DNA of 64,000 bases from PLGF01 sp052139695 (GTDB lineage Bacteria; Verrucomicrobiota; Verrucomicrobiia; Limisphaerales; Palsa-1400), in contig JBKQWF010000320.1 in NCBI GenBank assembly GCA_052139695.1, positions 52,382 to 116,381 on the forward strand. The letters run 5' to 3'. Position numbers and translations under genes: made by a program. Positions 62,801 through 64,000 of this stretch are shown here, in pieces. The notes under the pieces are model-generated. The model did no database searches. It was given only the letters and a program-made list of their open reading frames with translations, and was not told the origin of the DNA. Position 1 is the stretch's first letter; every line of letters starts with the position of its first letter.

Positions 62801-63666
62801 ATGCGGGCGCTTTGCTCGGAAGATTGCTCACGGAGGACGCGGATTTCGCTCTCCACCCGCAAGACCGATTCCGAAAGAGCTTCAATTTCGCCACGCAGTT
62901 TCTCCATCTGCTCCGTGCGGGCCTGGATTTCTGTCTGCAAGACGTCGAACTGATGGCGGGCCAACTGGGTGTCCAAATGCTGAAGCTGGGTCATGAACTG
63001 CTTGTAGCGGCGGGCTTTGCCAGCCTGACGCTGGAGCGATCCAATCTGCCGTTTGACTTCACGGATCAAGTCACCGACCCGCAGGAGGTTCTGTTCGGTG
63101 GCTTCCAGCTTGCGCAGTGCCTCTTTTTTCTGGGCCTTGAATTTGGTGATGCCGGCGGCCTCCTCGAAAACGAGCCGCCGATCTTCTGGTTTGCTGGAGA
63201 GGATTTGGGTGATGTTGCCCTGCGCCAGAATGCTGTAACTGGTTCGCCCAACGCCAGTTCCCATGAACAACTGTTGGATGTCCTTGAGCCGGCACGGCGT
63301 CTTGTTGAGAAAATACTCGCTGGCTCCATCCCGGAAAACTCGCCGCGTCAATGTCACTTCGTTGTAAGCGATTTCGACACCTGCCGCTGAGAGGTGCTCG
63401 CCATCGACGCCGCCGATGGTGAGCGAAACCTCGGCCATGCTGAGAGGCTTGCGGCCATCTGTACCGTTAAAGATGACATCGGCCATCTCGTCGCCACGGA
63501 GGGCTTTGGCCGATTGCTCGCCCAGAACCCATCGAATGGCGTCGGAAACATTGGATTTGCCGCAGCCATTTGGTCCAACGATGGCAGTCACGCCCGGCTG
63601 AAAACTGAAGGACGTCTTGTCAGCGAACGATTTGAATCCCAGAACCGTTAAATTCTTCAGATACAT
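59851..63666 (-). CDS. smc: chromosome segregation protein SMC
   Basis: 1271 residues from MYLKNLTVLGFKSFADKTSF (an ATG at 63687 adds seven residues). Walker A is IVGPNGCGKSNVSDAIRWVL. Two long coiled coils flank the hinge (about residues 510-650, with VPDQYIVAIETALGHNLQLV). The ABC signature is LLSGGEQTMTAVSLLFS and Walker B is FCVLDELDAPLDESN. SMC dimers condense and segregate the chromosome with ScpA/ScpB, which are not in the window. A 65-residue Gly/Asn-rich tail (GSDNGAGNGSSNGH) after the ATPase head is unusual for the family. Confidence 0.95.
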   Translation of the reverse strand: MYLKNLTVLGFKSFADKTSFSFQPGVTAIVGPNGCGKSNVSDAIRWVLGEQSAKALRGDEMADVIFNGTDGRKPLSMAEVSLTIGGVDGEHLSAAGVEIAYNEVTLTRRVFRDGASEYFLNKTPCRLKDIQQLFMGTGVGRTSYSILAQGNITQILSSKPEDRRLVFEEAAGITKFKAQKKEALRKLEATEQNLLRVGDLIREVKRQIGSLQRQAGKARRYKQFMTQLQHLDTQLARHQFDVLQTEIQARTEQMEKLRGEIEALSESVLRVESEIRVLREQSSEQSARIGLCQQQGLELKGQIDHHESRIHFDEDKLRDLEAQNARATSDIAQADERKLAAEQELATITERLAVSQEALRGHQEALAAKRTALQNVENDLRLCQEELRKAQAEAFEAAQQLSRARNEITALDLQKEGNAARLQKLSAEKIQLEEERIGLEARLGQFSATVEAGLLSAQASRGTVEERQARLRDVQQQLNEVARQLDELLRRQAEQLSRLNVLEQLQAAHEGFSAGTVTALKNAANGNVLGSLAEKIRVPDQYIVAIETALGHNLQLVLAEQPETARQIIEDLRANKSGRASVASLRLAAVEHNSLPAPSGGTAALSVVTAEPSVGPLLHRLLGQTVIAPDLAAATEAWRSANGAFDFVTPAGDLLSRHGVFTGGYLNGHDSSRAAASILGRQNQIAELRPAVALLQENVAELSRQKGALLSEQTQLQAGLQQAQTELRTQEVAIATRQGEFKALENSARVLSQKIETVVYEISSLAAQEAEGVRKSAALAAQAAALASREQEWQAAVTRLTASLDASRQQRDAANAALTETKVALATEDQLCNSFIAQKRPLEQRVIELTNLAAQRRAEIHSFLERKLQAEAEIAESRQKIEALRHEREQVSLRTTQLLTEQEGIEAQITEADGGLREQRQSLNAFQQQRGALEVEVAQKNMAVQNLRDRIREKYQSNLDDVRGECITITLADEGPARVQTLTPEEMAQSGVATDWEEVARQVASLQERIDEMGPVNLVAIAEYEETEQRFQFLTKQNDDLVQAKAQLLEVINRINTQTRQMFTETFEKIRDNFRVLFVEIFGGGKADLTLTDNGDVLEAGIDILARPPGKQLQSISLLSGGEQTMTAVSLLFSIYQVKPSPFCVLDELDAPLDESNINRFIRVLQRFLVHSQFVIITHNKRTIGMADVLYGVTMQEHGVSKLVSVKFNQANGSDNGAGNGSSNGHTPPDNGSGNGSGNGHAAPQAPPENLSLVGEPGSSRQREESVVMAK

Positions 63667-63890
63667 TATGGAGCGAAAAGAAACCATAAGACGCCGGCAA
63701 AGTAAAGGAAAAAACCACCATATAATGTGGTTCTATCTAAAAAATATCCCCCTAATGGGTTATTTGCCACGATTTGAGGCGATTTTCGGTGGAAATGTGG
63801 CTTTGGTGACACTTAAAAGGATCCCTTTTGGGTCCGCAAGAGCAGCAAACCAAGTTGGGCCCGGATGGGCGCGCGACAAGATTCTTCCAG
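63667..63890. other. upstream region of smc
   Basis: AT-rich promoter region of smc. No gene seen. On the minus strand aaccacattatatggtggt is a short imperfect palindrome near the likely promoter. Confidence 0.4.
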
Positions 63891-64000
63891 TCGAAAAGAG
63901 AGAGCGAAGGCATCGCGGCAGGGCGCGGCCCCCCCCGGGGGGGGCACAGCGGCTCAATTTACCTCAATTGGGTTCAATTTGGTTCGGGATGGCCTGGACT
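63891..64000 (-). repeat. dispersed cassette copy 3 (cut by window end)
   Basis: 63893-63915 repeats the arm next to copy 1 (cgaaaagagagagcgaaggc). C8G8 at 63929-63944 and CACAGC precede the three 10-bp units at 63951-63980. Beyond, the minus strand reads GTC CAG GCC ATC CCG AAC CAA ATT GAA CCC AAT TGA. That is VQA then IPNQIEPN and a stop, so the start of an ORF like the one at 1335 lies past the window. Only about 10 bases of the shared gene are visible. Confidence 0.65.

Noticed and set aside
1..64000. CRISPR arrays, tRNA and rRNA genes, prophage, complete insertion sequence
   Set aside because: Looked for in the gaps; no regularly spaced repeats, no cloverleaf-like sequence and no intact transposase, integrase or phage gene block were seen.

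Overview
The window looks like a chromosomal contig from a GC-rich Gram-negative bacterium of the Verrucomicrobiota, most likely the Pedosphaera/Limisphaerales (subdivision 3) side. The grounds are family-level recognition from memory: a DUF6600-type protein, pseudopilins of the verrucomicrobial H-X9-DG kind, short relatives of a multicopy DUF3486-like family, GH92 and GH172 enzymes, an S46 peptidase, Tat-exported Gfo/Idh/MocA enzymes and many SD-poor starts. No rRNA, tRNA, CRISPR array, complete insertion sequence or prophage was seen.

Layout. 1-964 is the N-terminal part of a GH92 mannosidase. 965-2429 is a gene-poor stretch with a repeat cassette. 2430-7019 carries a YyaL-like protein, an amidohydrolase, HPF and ParA. 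7245-12580 carries a DUF6600 protein, an S46 peptidase, PrmA with a small basic ORF and a terminator, and a peroxiredoxin. 12949-18764 holds an unrecognised two-gene surface module (1107-aa lipoprotein plus 639-aa membrane protein) with a convergent zinc-ribbon membrane protein. 19040-22986 has a LamG-like secreted protein and the tyrA-aroA-cmk operon. 23303-24000 is a DUF433/PIN-like toxin-antitoxin pair. 24029-29324 has CoaB, an ABC-exporter-type permease, a GH172 enzyme and PurF. 29345-33462 is a nickel-uptake locus: TonB-dependent receptor, NiCoT permease and NikR, with a NikR-type operator between the divergent transporter genes. 33777-37885 is lepA-lepB and a PilT-like ATPase. 38597-41698 is a large Ig-repeat surface protein. 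42003-44833 is accA-manA-pyrF. 44903-48880 is a PilZ-like protein, PilT, a FadL-family porin and a receiver-first histidine kinase. 48853-54600 holds a class V aminotransferase, a pseudopilin, a TlpA-like protein with a homopolymer frameshift, a quinone reductase and KDPG aldolase. 54649-56311 is an accessory patch with a defence-like gene fragment and two members of the repeat-cassette family. 56529-58588 is a Tat-exported oxidoreductase and a YceI protein. 58656-63666 is smc followed by two membrane-anchored coiled-coil proteins. The window ends inside another copy of the cassette.

The most distinctive structure is that dispersed cassette, seen at about 1283-1660 (minus), 55106-55421 (plus) and 63929-64000 (minus, cut by the window end). 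Each copy ends with three 10-bp units (consensus AAATTGAGCY) and then a run of about eight C followed by seven or eight G. The two complete copies also share a leader upstream of a short ORF. A fourth gene (55559-56311) shares the leader and ends on the same AATTGA stop context. In all four ORFs the stop codon is the TGA of AATTGA. Several families of short palindromes also fill the intergenic gaps. One of them (core GGCGTCYCGCC) has arms that change together so that pairing is kept.

Most other genes are housekeeping or carbohydrate and protein-turnover functions typical of a polysaccharide-degrading verrucomicrobium. Starts were chosen from domain boundaries, signal peptides, SD sequences and overlaps; they are predictions.
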